From Charina bottae (lineage: Eukaryota > Chordata > Lepidosauria > Squamata > Charinaidae), in the NCBI GenBank assembly GCA_023362775.1, contig JALMGJ010000011.1, positions 24,371,501 through 24,435,500 on the forward strand: a stretch of DNA of 64,000 nucleotides. The letters are read 5' to 3'. Below the pieces are notes generated by a model, which was given only the letters and a program-made list of their open reading frames with translations, made no database searches and had not been told where the DNA came from. The stretch's first letter is position 1. Each line of letters begins with the position of its first letter. This document shows positions 1 through 11,305 of the stretch, in pieces. A program made the translations under genes and the position numbers.

Positions 1-211
1 TATGGGACTTTGCTTTTCATTATGGAAAAGAGGCAGACTGTCAACATACTGCATTTATGCAGTACAGTACTTAAGCTGTTGGATTTGGGAGACCAGGTTC
101 TAGTCCTTCCTCAAAAACAGAAGCTCCTCAGGTCACTTAAAATCAATCACTATCCTAAAAATCAGTCACTACCTCTAAACCAAACCTACCTCACAAGTTT
201 GCTGTGAGAAA

Positions 212-430
212 CATTGGAGCAGAGCTTTCCAAACTGTGTGTCGGGACACGTTAGTGTGTCGGCTGCAGTGTCTGGGTGTGTCGCGGCTGCTGCTGCCTCC
301 GAGCCCTGCCAGGATTCCGCGCAGGTCCTAGTGCCTGACTTGTGCCCTGCTGTAAGAGTGTGTCGTGAAATGATGCATGTCTAAAAAGTGTGTCACCAAC
401 ATGAAAAGTTTGGAAAGCTCTGCATTGGAG
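212..430. mobile_element. hAT-type MITE, family A, copy 1
   Basis: The element at 220-422 begins CAGAGCTTTCCAAAC and ends with the inverted form GTTTGGAAAGCTCTG. It is flanked by a perfect 8-bp duplication, CATTGGAG, at 212-219 and 423-430. An 8-bp duplication with CAG...CTG ends is the hAT signature. At about 203 bp it has no coding capacity and needs a transposase from elsewhere. It is the most diverged copy: the interior keeps the tgtgtcg-type motifs but has lost most of the GC-rich palindrome of the copies at 4466 and 9657. Confidence 0.85.
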
Positions 431-1052
431 GATGGACTGTTGTGTATACCCCCATAAACTCCTTGGGGAAAGGCAGGGAGTTAGATATGTTTGTTAGACA
501 AAAATCTAATAAATGAATAAACTAAAACAAACAAGGCAGGCACCTTCAAGAACTGAACTTCTGCAGTCTTCCTTAAACAGCAGCCGGTGAGCTAAGACTA
601 GGTTATACCTCTTTAGGAGGTAAAATGCCTTTTTGTTGTTTAATTATTTCCTGGAGAAAATGAGAAGAACTGTGTTTCCATTGTGAGCAAGTACATTAGT
701 CTGGCATAATAAAGGAGTGAAAAGGGAATAAGACTACAGTAGTTGGGTAATGGAACGAATTGCCCCAGGGCCTTGCAAATTTCCTTTTGCTAGCTGTTCT
801 TGTAAGTCAGTGGATGAGCTGGTCTTCCTTGTAAGGGCAGCGTTTCCTGGCCTCTTATGCCTAACCGCCAACTGAGGTGCTCAGCAAAGTTGTGCAAAGC
901 TGCTGCTTACTGCTGCTCATCGTGGGCGGGCGAGGGAGGAAGCAGAACGCTTCCTGCCTCAAGCAGCTTTTTTGTGGGAATGGCTTTCCCCATTCTGGCT
1001 CCCACCCAACACGAGGACTAGAGCTCTCTTGCCCTCCTCACCCAACCAGATC
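431..1052. other. Non-coding stretch
   Basis: I see no exon, RNA gene or recognisable repeat here. The open frames are short and lack splice-flanked similarity to anything I know. Confidence 0.4.
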
Positions 1053-1307
1053 ACTTGGAGCAGTGTTCCTCAGCCTCGGCAACTTTAAGGTGTGTGGACT
1101 TCAATTTGGGGAGTTCAAGTCCATACACTAGTGTTTCTCAACCTTGGCAACTTTAAGATGCGTGGACTTCAACTCCCAGAATTCCCCAGCCAGCATGCTG
1201 GCTGGGGAATTCTGGGAGTTGAAGTCCACGCATCTTAAAGTTGCCAAGGTTGAGAAATGCTGCCATACACCTTGAAGTTGCTGAGGTTGAGAAACACTGA
1301 CTTAGAG
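1053..1307. mobile_element. hAT foldback element, family B, outer copy (split)
   Basis: The outer element spans 1061-1299, from CAGTGTTCCTCAGCCTCGGC to GGTTGAGAAACACTG. It is flanked by acttggag (1053-1060) and acttagag (1300-1307), an 8-bp duplication with one mismatch. It is interrupted near its centre by a second member of the same family. Family B is an almost perfect palindrome built on 'ttctcaaccttggcaacttt ... ctcccagaattccc'. Confidence 0.8.
1121..1270. mobile_element. hAT foldback element, family B, inner copy nested in the previous one
   Basis: The element at 1129-1262 is a near-perfect inverted repeat with its axis at about 1195. The flanking 8-bp duplication CCATACAC (1121-1128 and 1263-1270) lies inside the outer family B copy, which proves that the outer copy is older. 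Single-stranded, it would form a hairpin of about 60 bp. Confidence 0.9.
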
Positions 1308-2202
1308 GGTACCAGCTCCGGGAAGGTTGGCCTAGAGGTTCTCCATCTTTATAAGTATGGTAGGGGTTCATTCCTTTTTAAATTAACTGATGTATTGAGA
1401 TTTTTTTTTATGGGTTAAGAGATGTTTGACTTCTGCGGCCACCACAATTCCTCTTGGGTGTTTTACAAGATTGGGGTTGCAAAAGATTCCAGTCTACTTG
1501 TGGCAAAAAAATCAGGAGTGTGGTAGCACCTTTCCCACCTAACAAAAAGAGGCATAAGCTTTTGTGAGCTGCAATGTGTTTAAAAAAAAACGTGTTAGTT
1601 GGAAAAAGTGATAGCGGGCTCCTGATTTTTTTTGCCACCATAGACTAACCGGCTCTCCTCCTATTCTGTCTACAACCTAGTTGGTGTACATGGTTTTGCA
1701 CCACGTGGGTTGAGGCCGAATCTTCCCTGAAACTTTTTCCAGAGTTGTCTTTTCCCTTCCTATATACACTTTGTTTAAATTGACCCATTTCACTGTACTG
1801 GAGTCCATGCCAACCCCCAAGTGTATTTTTCAAGTGTATCTTGGTCATCAGAAGGACTAGAAATGTTCAACAAACCAGAATGTTGGAAGCTGATCAACCT
1901 GCACTCTTCTGGAGACCCGGCATATCAATAGCTCTCATAGTGTCCTCCTTGAATAATAAGCTTTTCCTCGATGTTCCTGAGCTGGTCAACAAGAGCATCA
2001 TAATGAGAAAGGGCATTGTTCTCAGTCTGCTGGTGTCAAACGAGGGCAGGGAAGAACAAGAAAACAGAAGAGCAGTTATAGTTGCCAAAGTGTGTTGAAT
2101 GGCAGTGGTAGGAACACAGCAGTAAACATTTGCTGGCTAGATAGCTTTGAACAATATATGTAGCAACTTCCAAGGTTCTTGGAAAACAGCCTGAGCAGTG
2201 GC
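1308..2202. other. Non-coding stretch
   Basis: I find no coding exon or clear repeat. There are poly-T/A tracts at about 1401 and 1578. Confidence 0.35.
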
Positions 2203-2352
2203 CTGTGGAGCAGTATTTCTCAACTTTGGCAACTTTAAGATGGGTGGACTTCAACTCCCAGAATTCCCCAGCCAGCATGCTGGCTAGGGAATTCTGGGAG
2301 TTGAAGCCAACCCATCTTAAAGCTGCTAAGGTTGAGAAACACTGCTCTGGAG
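2203..2352. mobile_element. hAT foldback element, family B
   Basis: The element at 2211-2344 has palindromic arms matching the other family B copies. It is flanked by ctgtggag (2203-2210) and ctctggag (2345-2352), an 8-bp duplication with one mismatch. Confidence 0.85.
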
Positions 2353-4323
2353 ATATGGAGCCCTGAGGGTGTTTGTGTGGGTCAGTGTTATTTAATAAAT
2401 CACTGTCCCACAGAGAAGGCCATTTAGTTTTCTTCCTTGTGCTAAGAAAAAAGGACTGTCCTGGCTTAGTGCAATAGAGTCCAAGTTCCTAAATGGAGAG
2501 ATTTCCTTCCACATTGTTTTCTTTGTCAAGGCAACGCCAGCATGTCTGCCAAAGAATCCCTGCCTGTTGCAAAGGATTCTGGGAGGGGAGAACTGTCAGG
2601 GATGCTGGATAACGGTGGACATGCAGCCTTCTCATCTGGCTTATTCCATCCTTCTGAAACAGTTTGCATCTCCAGATTTGTTGGGGTGGCCTGCTTCCAG
2701 ATTTTCAGCCTGCATGGCCAAAAGGGGGCTGAGAATTCTGGGAGTTGTAGTCCCATCACAGCTGGAGGATCCCAGGTTAGGGAAGATGATCCTTAAGAAG
2801 GGAGGGGAACCGTGGCAGTGCTAGGTTAGAAACATGTCTGCAGTACTGTAATGTTTATATGCAGATCTAACTCATCCCTCAAAAAACTAGGTTCAGAAGA
2901 ATCCCTGAGCCATGAAAGCTGTTGAGTCAGGCGGAACTGCGGGTGGGTGTGTTTGCGTGTTTGCTTATACAGTACTCACTTCTCAGGGAAATTGCCTTAT
3001 GGATGCTATTGATTATCTTCGTGTTACAAGGGTGGAGATCTCTAGGGAGCGTCCTGCACCAGATGCCTGGGGTTGGCTTGGCAGTGCCACTTCTGAGGGT
3101 TGTGGCCCAAGAATGCAAAAGGAAAAAACAAGGGTGGGGTAAAAACATTACTTAAGCTAAAGATTAATCTGATCTAGCATTCTTTTTCTAGTGATGACGA
3201 GCCAAAAACTTCTGAGAAGCTTAGAAGTAGGACACGTAAATGTTCCTCATCCATTATTTGTCCTTAGGCGATTCTCTTAAGCTACACTGCCTTTGCACAT
3301 GGAGGTTCTACTAGTTCTTCTAACTATAAGCCATTGGTTGTGGGAGACTTTTGCTTGACTTTGACCAGTACTGTGCCCTGCACAGCTGTTATTTTTGGTT
3401 AAGGAATGTAATATAATGAGCAGGAGTTGATTCTCTTTTACGCTTTATAAAGCCACTGGCAGTCAGAATAAACCATGCTATTCTTAGACTACTATGGTTT
3501 GTTTTGTTTTGTTTTTTCTCTCCTGTGCTGTGCTGTAGATCCTACCCCAAGGGGCAGATTGGGCCAGATGACCTCTGGGCCTTGCTTGTTCCAGCGATCA
3601 GATCCTCTAATTGGCTTGTTGTGCAGCTCGACATACGGGCGTTTAATCCGTCAGTGGAGACCTTTCTCCCCAGTTCAGTCTACCTTAGTTTTTGTCTCTT
3701 GCAGAATTGAGGAGTCCTGCTGGAAGATGAGAAGGAATTGTGGTTTAGAGACATAGAAGGGCCTGCTTCTGAATTGGCCAGGAATCCTGGTTTAAGTATT
3801 TCATGTTCTTTACCCAATACTGAGGTTACCCTTCAGGGCAGGGTATGGCTACCATATTTGAACTGCAAAAATCCAGATGACCAAGAGATACAGCAAAGAG
3901 GCAGCGCTTTTTGTATCTCTTTACTGTCGTCTAGAGGTCGTACAGATTTCCACAGGCCACCTACTGTATGATAGCCATGGGGGCTGTTATACGCTTTAGA
4001 CCTGAGGAGCAAAGAGTCACAGATACTACCGGTCTTGACTCTCTTGTTAGCCATACGTGTTGGCTAAAAACTTTGACTTCTAAGATCTGTGAAACAAAGG
4101 GCTGTAGCACAGGTATGGGCACCTGTATGTGTGTGTGAGGCAGACAGTGAGACTTACATACATTGAAGTAAGTGAAATAATACACCCAATAACCACCTTA
4201 AGAGGTCGCTCCCCCATAAAACCCATTGCCCAAAGTGTCAGAGCGTGTTTTGCATGTTCAAAGTCCCAGATTCAATCCTTTGCTTCTCTGGTCCTGAGGA
4301 GCAAAATCTCCAGTCAAAGTAGA
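2353..4323. other. Non-coding stretch with small repeat remnants
   Basis: No exon is recognised. At about 2726-2770 there is 'gagaattctgggagttgtag', a short fragment resembling the arms of family B-like foldback DNA. Otherwise I see only AT-rich unique sequence. Confidence 0.35.
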
Positions 4324-4440
4324 GCAGCATTGCTCAGCCTGGGCTCCCTTTGGATGGGTGGGCCAACTCCCAGAATTCCCCAGGCAGCATAGCATTGCTA
4401 AGAATTCTGGGAATTGAAATGCACACAACTGGAGGACATC
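4324..4440. mobile_element. Diverged hAT foldback relic, probably family B
   Basis: Arms reading 'gcattgctcagcctgggctc' and 'gaattctgggaattgaaatg' around a central 'agaattccccaggcagca' match family B with many substitutions. I cannot define end duplications, so the borders are approximate. Confidence 0.5.
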
Positions 4441-4457
4441 CAAGTTTGGAAAGGTTA

Positions 4458-4736
4458 GTGTAGAGCAGGGCTTTCCAAAGTTTTCCCCGCGGCGACACAC
4501 CAACCGGCGTTGGTGTGTCGCCGCGGGGAAACCCCGGAAGTGCGGCAGCGCGCAAAAACCTGGAAGCGCTGCTGCTGCTTTCGGGTTTTGCGCGCTGCAG
4601 TTGGTGTGTCGCCGCGGGAAAACCCGGAAGCGCTGATGATGATCAGCGCTTCCGGGTTGTGTGGCGACACACCAGACTGTGTGTGCCGACACACTTTTGT
4701 GTCGCGATACACAGTTTGGAAAGCTCTGGTGTAGAG
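4458..4736. mobile_element. hAT-type MITE, family A, copy 2
   Basis: The element at 4466-4728 starts CAGGGCTTTCCAAAG and ends GTTTGGAAAGCTCTG. It is flanked by a perfect 8-bp duplication, GTGTAGAG (4458-4465 and 4729-4736). The interior is GC- and CpG-rich, with internal palindromes around 'gtcgccgcgg' and 'cgctgatgatgatcagcg'. It is very similar to the copy at 9657, so both come from one recent source. Confidence 0.92.
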
Positions 4737-5241
4737 ATTCTACAGAGTCAGGTGGATGTAGGGTCTAATTCTGTAAACATTCATCTCTCATACTAACCCT
4801 GTCATGTCAGTTATTCCATGGGCTCACATTGATTTTTGAAGCCAGGGATCAGAAACGGAGGCTGGATGTGCCTCAGGATTTGATGAGTCCATGCTTGGAG
4901 AAAATTAACATGTCTTCTTCCATCTATTGTGTGTTTCTTTCTTTTAAAATTAATCTTCCTCCTTGTGCAAGAAACCTTAGTTGAAGAGTTTGATTGGGCA
5001 ATTGAGGTCACATCCCATCTATGTCAGGGGAAGGGAGGACCAGATAACAAGAGCTGTTGTAAAGGATTGTAAAAATAACCTTGATGAAGGAGTGGATGAT
5101 CCATTAAGGGAGGAAATACAACTACTCCATCCTGGGAAAGTGGGAAGCATGAGAAAGTACTCAAGATAACCCTGCCTTGATTCTGTTTGGTGTCAGAGGG
5201 GGACAGAGAGAAACTGGCAGGCTTCCAAGATTGTTATTATA

Positions 5242-5390
5242 CCCTACAACAGTGTTTCTCAACCTTGGCAACTTTAAGATGTGTGGACTTCAACTCCCAG
5301 AATTCCCCAGCCAGCTGCTGGCTGGGGAATTCTGGGAGTTGAAGTCCACACATCTTAAAGTTGCCAAGGTTGAGAAACACTGCCTTACAA
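5242..5390. mobile_element. hAT foldback element, family B
   Basis: The element at 5250-5382 is a near-perfect inverted repeat. It is flanked by ccctacaa (5242-5249) and ccttacaa (5383-5390), an 8-bp duplication with one mismatch. Confidence 0.88.
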
Positions 5391-5749
5391 CTATCAAGTG
5401 GCATTCCTGGAATCCTAGCAATATCCGCTTCCTGATCTGGCCTACCTTTAAAGGCTTGCAGTTCGGAATCAAGTGGAGAACCATGAGTCCATCAGCCCCA
5501 GCCAGCATAACCAGGGCTGAGGAAAGATGGGGGGGGGGTGCTGCCTAGATATTTTGTACCCCATTTTAAAGGAAAGAATTCTATGCCAGCCCTCACTGAC
5601 TTTGTGTTGTTCAAAGGGGACGGGGTTACAACTTCCTAGCTTCCATACTGCTGCATGTCTTGCTTAAATTTCATGTGTGCTTGTGCTGCAGCAGCTCCTA
5701 CACAACAAATATTCTCCCTTTCCCGACCAAGAGGTCATCCATTGGTAAA

Positions 5750-5843
5750 GTCAAGATGGTGGCTGTGCCAGTGTGATAAAAGCCCCACCAGTTTTTACAA
5801 AAGAGTGGGACTTCAATTACACAGGTGTGGCCACCATTTTGAC
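5750..5843. repeat. Small inverted-repeat element, family C, copy 1
   Basis: It begins GTCAAGATGGTGGC and ends GCCACCATTTTGAC, an imperfect terminal inverted repeat of about 14 bp. A relative with matching ends and a shared 'ggccagtg.gat' interior lies at 6703. I could not define a target duplication, so the class is open. Confidence 0.55.
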
Positions 5844-6702
5844 TGTTCTGACCTCCCACCCTGCTCCCACCGCATACCCTTGAGCTTACCAGTTGTATTT
5901 TGATCAGTATTTACAGGGCCTTTTGTGATGGAGGGAAGCAGTGAAAGCAGGAGGGAACCCAAATGGTCAAATAGCTTGGTCCTTTTAATTTAGGGTAACA
6001 AAACTAATTAGTTAAAATCCTGAGAATTGTTTCAACAGACTCATTTACCAGGCCATTGACTACAAAGAAATTACGCTGATATGGGATGCACATGCAAGGA
6101 GAAGGAAGCTTATGTTATTATATATTAATCAGATTAATATTGTACCCACTCATCTGCCGGAGACTTAAAAAAAGGTCCCGAGTGTTTCTGCTAGAAATAA
6201 TTTTACAAAATTATACAAACAAACATTTTGTTCTATTTGACCAACCATTGCAGCTTTGGTGTAGAACTCATTCCAGCATGAAAATCAAATCAGGTTTTTA
6301 TGTAGCACTTCTATCATTTTCTTTTCTAGGCTCCAAAAGTGGATGAAGTTGAAGGAGGGAGGAGAGAGGTAAAATGGTGGGCAGTCCCAAAGATGGGATT
6401 TCTGGATTTAAGTCCAGGTTACTATAGATTTACATTTTATTTATACTTTGAAAGGCTTATGAAAATTTCCCTAGCAATTAGATAAGAAATGCATTTGACA
6501 TTAATTTTAAAGTTTGGCAGGTCTCGCTTTTTGTGGACTGTTATTTTGGAGGCATGTGGGGTGGGGGGACACAGGGCAGAAGGTAAATCAAGCCTAAAGA
6601 TGCAAAACAACAGGTAGAATTGTTTAAAGAAATACATTTCACTTTCCTGATTTATCCTTCCTCTTCTGCTTTCAAAGTTGCCTGCAGGGTATCTTCAGAA
6701 AA

Positions 6703-6801
6703 GTCAAAATGGCAGCTGGGCCAGTGCGATCAGTTTTATGCACATGACACACACGAACAAGGGCAGAGCTTCGATCACACCTTTGTGGCCGCCATCTTGA
6801 C
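6703..6801. repeat. Small inverted-repeat element, family C, copy 2
   Basis: It begins GTCAAAATGGCAGC and ends GCCGCCATCTTGAC and resembles the copy at 5750 end to end. Two relatives about 1 kb apart support a dispersed MITE-like repeat. Superfamily unknown. Confidence 0.55.
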
Positions 6802-7561
6802 TTTTTGACCATGCCTGGGACACCCCTGTCTGCTGCACAAGTACTTTTTTGTGTGCATGTGGGGGAGAGAATTTGATTGCTGGAAAGAATATACTAAGAC
6901 AAATAGAACCCTTAAACCCTTTTCTCTCTAACAGTCTTGCTCAGCATCTTAGTCCTCTGCTTGGGTTCACTAGAGTCTGCATCCCTTGTCTTTTAGCCCA
7001 AAAGGGCTAACATCCCGTTTAGAAATTTAAAATAAAACCAACCCAAACAAAAAAGAAATTACGGTTCCAGAAATTTTTGAGGGAGGGTATATCTGACATA
7101 TTTCTATCACAATATTCTTCCAAGCAGCACCAGATGACCAACATCAGCCTTCTCCAATCTGCTGCCCTCAAGATATGGACTGCAGTTCCCATTATTTCCA
7201 GCCAGCCCAGCTGTTTGTTGGCTGAGAGTTATTGGAATTGTAATGCAGGATACTTGAAGGTCACCAGATTGTGAGATGTTGGCATAAAAGACAGGGTTCA
7301 TCCCTTTGTCATGTTACCCTAATTACAGCTTTTCCAGGAAGTTAAACTAAAATCTAGTTGGGTTCACACATTGCACTGATTAGTGAAGTCCTAGGTTTTT
7401 TAGACTTAGCACAAAGTGCACATACAGCCTTTATGGCCAAGGATTATGTGTGAACCAGTCTACGGTGGTTCAACAATCTATGATTTAAAAATCCTGGCTT
7501 AGCAGGACATGCAAAATCAGGCTTAACAACTAGCCCAGATCTCTCTGATCTGAATGGAACA
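6802..7561. other. Non-coding stretch with an old DNA-transposon relic
   Basis: At about 7150-7270 there is 'tatggactgcagttcccatt' followed by 'ggctgagagttattggaatt', which looks like a decayed foldback repeat. No exon is seen. Confidence 0.35.
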
Positions 7562-7682
7562 CTCTAACCCAGTGTTTCTCAACCTTGTTTCAACAGACTC
7601 ATTTACTGGCTGGCTGGGGAATTCTGGGAGTTGAAGTCCACACATCTTCAAGTTGCCAAGGTTGAGAAACACTGCTCTAACC
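7562..7682. mobile_element. hAT foldback element, family B, with a replaced left arm
   Basis: The element at 7570-7674 is flanked by a perfect 8-bp duplication, CTCTAACC (7562-7569 and 7675-7682). The right arm is normal. The left arm keeps only the terminal cagtgtttctcaacctt and then carries foreign sequence at 7585-7606 that also occurs at 6027-6048. It is therefore a rearranged copy. Confidence 0.88.
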
Positions 7683-7767
7683 AGTCCACTACACTATGGT
7701 TTTACTGATATGTGGTCATCAAAACTTTGTAAAATAGGAAGAAAGAGGAATGCAGATTTTTTTGTTA

Positions 7768-8092
7768 CTGTACATCAGCCTTTCTCGACTTTTTGACCCT
7801 GGAGGAACCCTTGGAATATATTTCAGGCCTCGGGGAACCCATGCACATTCAGGCGCAAATATAGGCCAGAAGTTACAAAAGTATTATATTCGTTGCATGG
7901 GTAGGCCTGTATATATGCGTGAACAGTGTTCTTAAACTAAAAATAAAGCATGAAACTTACCTCTTTAAAGTGAAGTTGCCTGAATTTGAAGTAATTTTTA
8001 AAATAAATCGTGATCTCCCAGGGAACCCCTAGTGACCTCTCGCAGAACCCTCGGGTCCCATGGAACCCTGGTCAAGAAACCCTGCTGTACAT
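7768..8092. mobile_element. hAT-type MITE, family D
   Basis: The element at 7776-8084 starts CAGCCTTTCTCGACTTTTTG and ends GGTCAAGAAACCCTG. It is flanked by a perfect 8-bp duplication, CTGTACAT (7768-7775 and 8085-8092). Non-coding, about 309 bp. A deleted relative lies at about 26185. Confidence 0.88.
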
Positions 8093-8139
8093 GAATACCT
8101 TGGATTTGAGATTGCTTCTGGTGGCTGGCTCCCTAGATG

Positions 8140-8425
8140 CTGTCAGGCTGTGATGGAATCTGTCTCTGAGGGAGAAGGTGATGTTATGGAGATCGCGGGC
8201 GAAGGAGGAGGGGGCGCTTTCCAGGGTGAGAAGCGCGTTCCAGCCTCGAAGACCTTGGACGGCCGTCCAAGAAGGTCAGGCCGGATCCGCCTTAGAGTGC
8301 CTGGGGTTTTTCCCCAGAGAACTGCTTAGTGTGGCTTAGTTTGGCAAGATTCTGTGTAAGGTGGAACAATAAAGATCTAGAGCTTAATTCCGAGGCTCAG
8401 CGTTGTTCTTTGCCTAACCACGACA
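8140..8425 (+). mobile_element. Possible solo LTR
   Basis: It begins TGTCAGGCTGTG, contains AATAAAGATCTAG at about 8369 and ends CCTAACCACGACA. The TGTC...GACA ends and a polyadenylation signal near the 3' end are LTR-like. I find no target duplication and no second LTR, so this is tentative. The open frame across it looks incidental. Confidence 0.35.
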
Positions 8426-9648
8426 CAGGCTCCTGTTATAGTGGGTATCATCAGCTGGAAACAAGGTGGTGTGCTTTGAACTGGGCATTTGGGGAAGTTT
8501 TGTGTTGCTATTCGGGGAGATGGGCGGGGATAAATTGAATAAATAAATAGGAGTCCCCACACCCTGCTGTGAGGCAGCTGTGTGTGCAATCTGAGCTGTT
8601 CCAGATTCTCTTGACCTAAGTGACATTGTGTGGCAATGAGGTAGGAAGAGGACATTGACCTGGACTAGCCCCTCTCTTAAATGCTTCTCCTGCATGTGGC
8701 TAAAAGAAGATTGTACATACTCATCCTTCCTTCCCTTTGGCTTGGAGGATGCTATTCAAATAGGGCGAGAGAAGCAATTCATCCATTGCAGTCTGCTGCA
8801 GTTCTGAATCCTTCAGAAGTTGTTTTGACTCTCCTTTCACAGATAGGGAACTGAGGCAGACAGCTTGGGATTCAGCCCAGACTTCATGGGGGTGGGAGTG
8901 GTAAGGGCTTAATTCATATTTATTTAAAAGTTCTAAATCTGCCTTTTGATGTCTCACAAACATTTTAAAAACATCCAGATTGAATAAGATGGATTCAGCC
9001 TGGAGTCAGCCTGGAAAATTAAATAATACATTCTAAGAACAAATAAATGGGTCAATAGTAGCTAAAAAAAAAGATCAATATTAATTGCTGTTTAAGGCTG
9101 AAGAGAACAGGATAAACTGCACCTGGTATCTGAAAGGCGATTGTGCTAGGCAAATATGCTTACAGACGGGGTTTTATAATTGTGGTGCTGTCACAGAGGC
9201 GGCCTTCTCAGGAGAAGTCACCCACTAGCCACTGGAAGCAGAAGACTGCAAGAAGCAGACTCTGAATTGCCTTGCTAGATCCAGCCAGAGTTCGGCAATT
9301 TGCCTGTGACGGGATCTTCAAGGAGTTCAGAGGAGCAGCTTGAAAAAGGATAGTGGAGGGAGGGGGCATCCATTCCTATTTGAAGCTGAGTGTGGAGGCC
9401 CAGGTTTGTAATAACCAGTCTGGGGTGCTCCAGATCTTTTGCACTAGAAGTCCCTTATAATTAAGAGAATTATGGTTCTGGAGGACACCAGTTTGGGGAT
9501 AGCTAAAACCATTGATAGATTTATTCAGTAAAGATTTGTGCAATACTGTATCCTTTTTTAAAAAAAAATTAAACGGGCAGGCAATCCTTTTTCCTCACCC
9601 CATTTTTTGCAGCTTGCAGAAACTGCTCATCAGATTTCAGTGTCAAGA
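8426..9648. other. Non-coding stretch
   Basis: At about 8500-8550 'gggcggggataaattgaata' followed by (AAAT)n looks like the 3' tail of a SINE or LINE. The remainder shows no exon or structured RNA that I recognise. Confidence 0.35.
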
Positions 9649-9935
9649 CTCTACATCAGGGCTTTCCAAAGTTTTTCCCGCGGCGACACACCAACCGGTG
9701 TTGGTGTGTCCCCGCGGGAAAACCCGGAAGTGCCGTTCTTGCGGCAGCACGCAAAAACCCGGAAGCGCTGCTGCCGCTTTCGGGTTTTGTGCGCTGCAGT
9801 TGGTGTGTCGCCGCGGGAAAACCCGGAAGCGCTGATGATGATCAGTGCTTCCTGGTTGTGTGGCGACACACCAGACTGTGTGTGGCGACACACTTTTGTG
9901 TCACCACACACAGTTTGGAAAGCTCTGCTCTACAT
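9649..9935. mobile_element. hAT-type MITE, family A, copy 3
   Basis: The element at 9657-9927 starts CAGGGCTTTCCAAAG and ends GTTTGGAAAGCTCTG. It is flanked by a perfect 8-bp duplication, CTCTACAT (9649-9656 and 9928-9935). It shares the CpG-rich palindromic interior of copy 2. Confidence 0.92.
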
Positions 9936-10180
9936 GTTTTGAGAATCCCAAATTATGATAATTATTTGCAATTCTTTTGTAACTTTGGAGCCACAATTAC
10001 TGTTATTTTAACTTTGTCCTGCCACATGAAGGTTCGGCCTTAACAATCTGCTCCTCTCCTGAGCTCATCCTGAAATACTCCAAGATATGGAACAATCACC
10101 CACCTTCTATTTATCTTCCTATCTCTTTCCTTCCAGATAGCTAATGGTGATCCTATTATAGGCTCAGCTCTTTTCTCTTT

Positions 10181-10206
10181 TCCTCCCTCCCTCCCTCCCT
10201 CCCTCC
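10181..10206. repeat. (TCCC)n microsatellite
   Basis: A short tract of tandem tccc units in an otherwise unique stretch. Confidence 0.8.
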
Positions 10207-10593
10207 CGCCAGAGGACCCAGTGTCACAGATCCCGTGGGAAGGAGGGTACATCCTATCCCAGATATGCTGAAATAGCAGTTTCTGATGTAAGTGGCTTAC
10301 ACTTTAGCAGCTGACAAGGTGGCAAGGAGAACCTGATTTGAACTTTTGCATAGGTGTTTTGGATGTTTAAGCACAAAGGTGTTTAGCCTTGTATAATGCT
10401 TTTTGCATGTGTTTATGTACTTGTGCACCCACATCCACACCCATCCCATTTATCCTTGCTTTCATCGTTGTCTCTTCTTTCTGCCACTCCTTCAATCAGA
10501 ATCTAGATTATCATTGGCTCAGAGCAGAGACCGTGTATCTTGCACAGTCCTCAGTTGCTCAGTCTGCATTCAACCTGTATTGTGGAACAGCCA

Positions 10594-10990
10594 TACAGGT
10601 AGTCCTCAACTTATGACAATTGGGACCGGAACTTCCGTTGCTAAGCGATGCAGTCATTAAGCGAGTCGCACCCATTTTACAACCTTTTTGCCGCAGCCAT
10701 TAAGCGAATCACAGTTGTTAAGCAAATGTGGCTTCCCCCATTGACTTGCTTGTCGGAAGGCCCCTGGGAAGGTCGTAAATGGTGATCATGTGACCCCAGG
10801 ACGGTGCAACCATCATAAGTACATGCCGGTTCCCAAATGCCCAAATTTTGATTACATGACCGTGGGGGGGGGGGAGGGGAACACTGTGATGGTCATAAGT
10901 GCAAGGACTGGTTATAAGTCACTTTTTTCAGTGCCATCGTAACTTTGAGCGGTTGTTAAACAAATGGTGGTAAGTCAAAGACTACCTGTA
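10594..10990. mobile_element. TA-flanked DNA transposon (Tc1/mariner-like MITE)
   Basis: The element at 10596-10988 begins CAGGTAGTCCTCAACTTATG and ends with the inverted GACTACCTG. It is flanked by TA on both sides (10594-10595 and 10989-10990), as expected for Tc1/mariner insertion. It is about 393 bp and has no transposase frame. A partial relative lies at about 34075. Confidence 0.65.
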
Positions 10991-11305
10991 CTGTTTTCCC
11001 TTACCTTTGGGAAATCTAATCTTGTTTATAAGTTTGCTGGAGGAGGGATGGAAGTTTTACTCTCTCTCCTAGTGCTCACGAGAGAGTGGTTAGCACTGTC
11101 CTTCTGTTTAGCCCCTGAAGGGTTTTCAGAATGACTAATACATGCCCCATCCACCCCAGCAAGCATGCTCATCGTGCTCATCTGTGCTGCATGTGTTGAG
11201 TATATAAATGACAACTCAGAGAAATTATAAGCAAGATTTGTCCTAACTCCCGGAAAAAGATCTGGTGTAAAGAGCACAGGGAGCGGTGTATTGATTCATG
11301 AGAGT

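Noticed and set aside
4258..4734. Long open frames on both strands over the MITE at 4466 (also 9607-9942)
   Set aside because: They come from GC-rich palindromic MITE DNA, are mirrored on the opposite strand and lack gene context.
8060..8329. Open frame MEPWSRNP... on +
   Set aside because: It overlaps the end of a hAT element and a possible LTR; no domain and no splice context.
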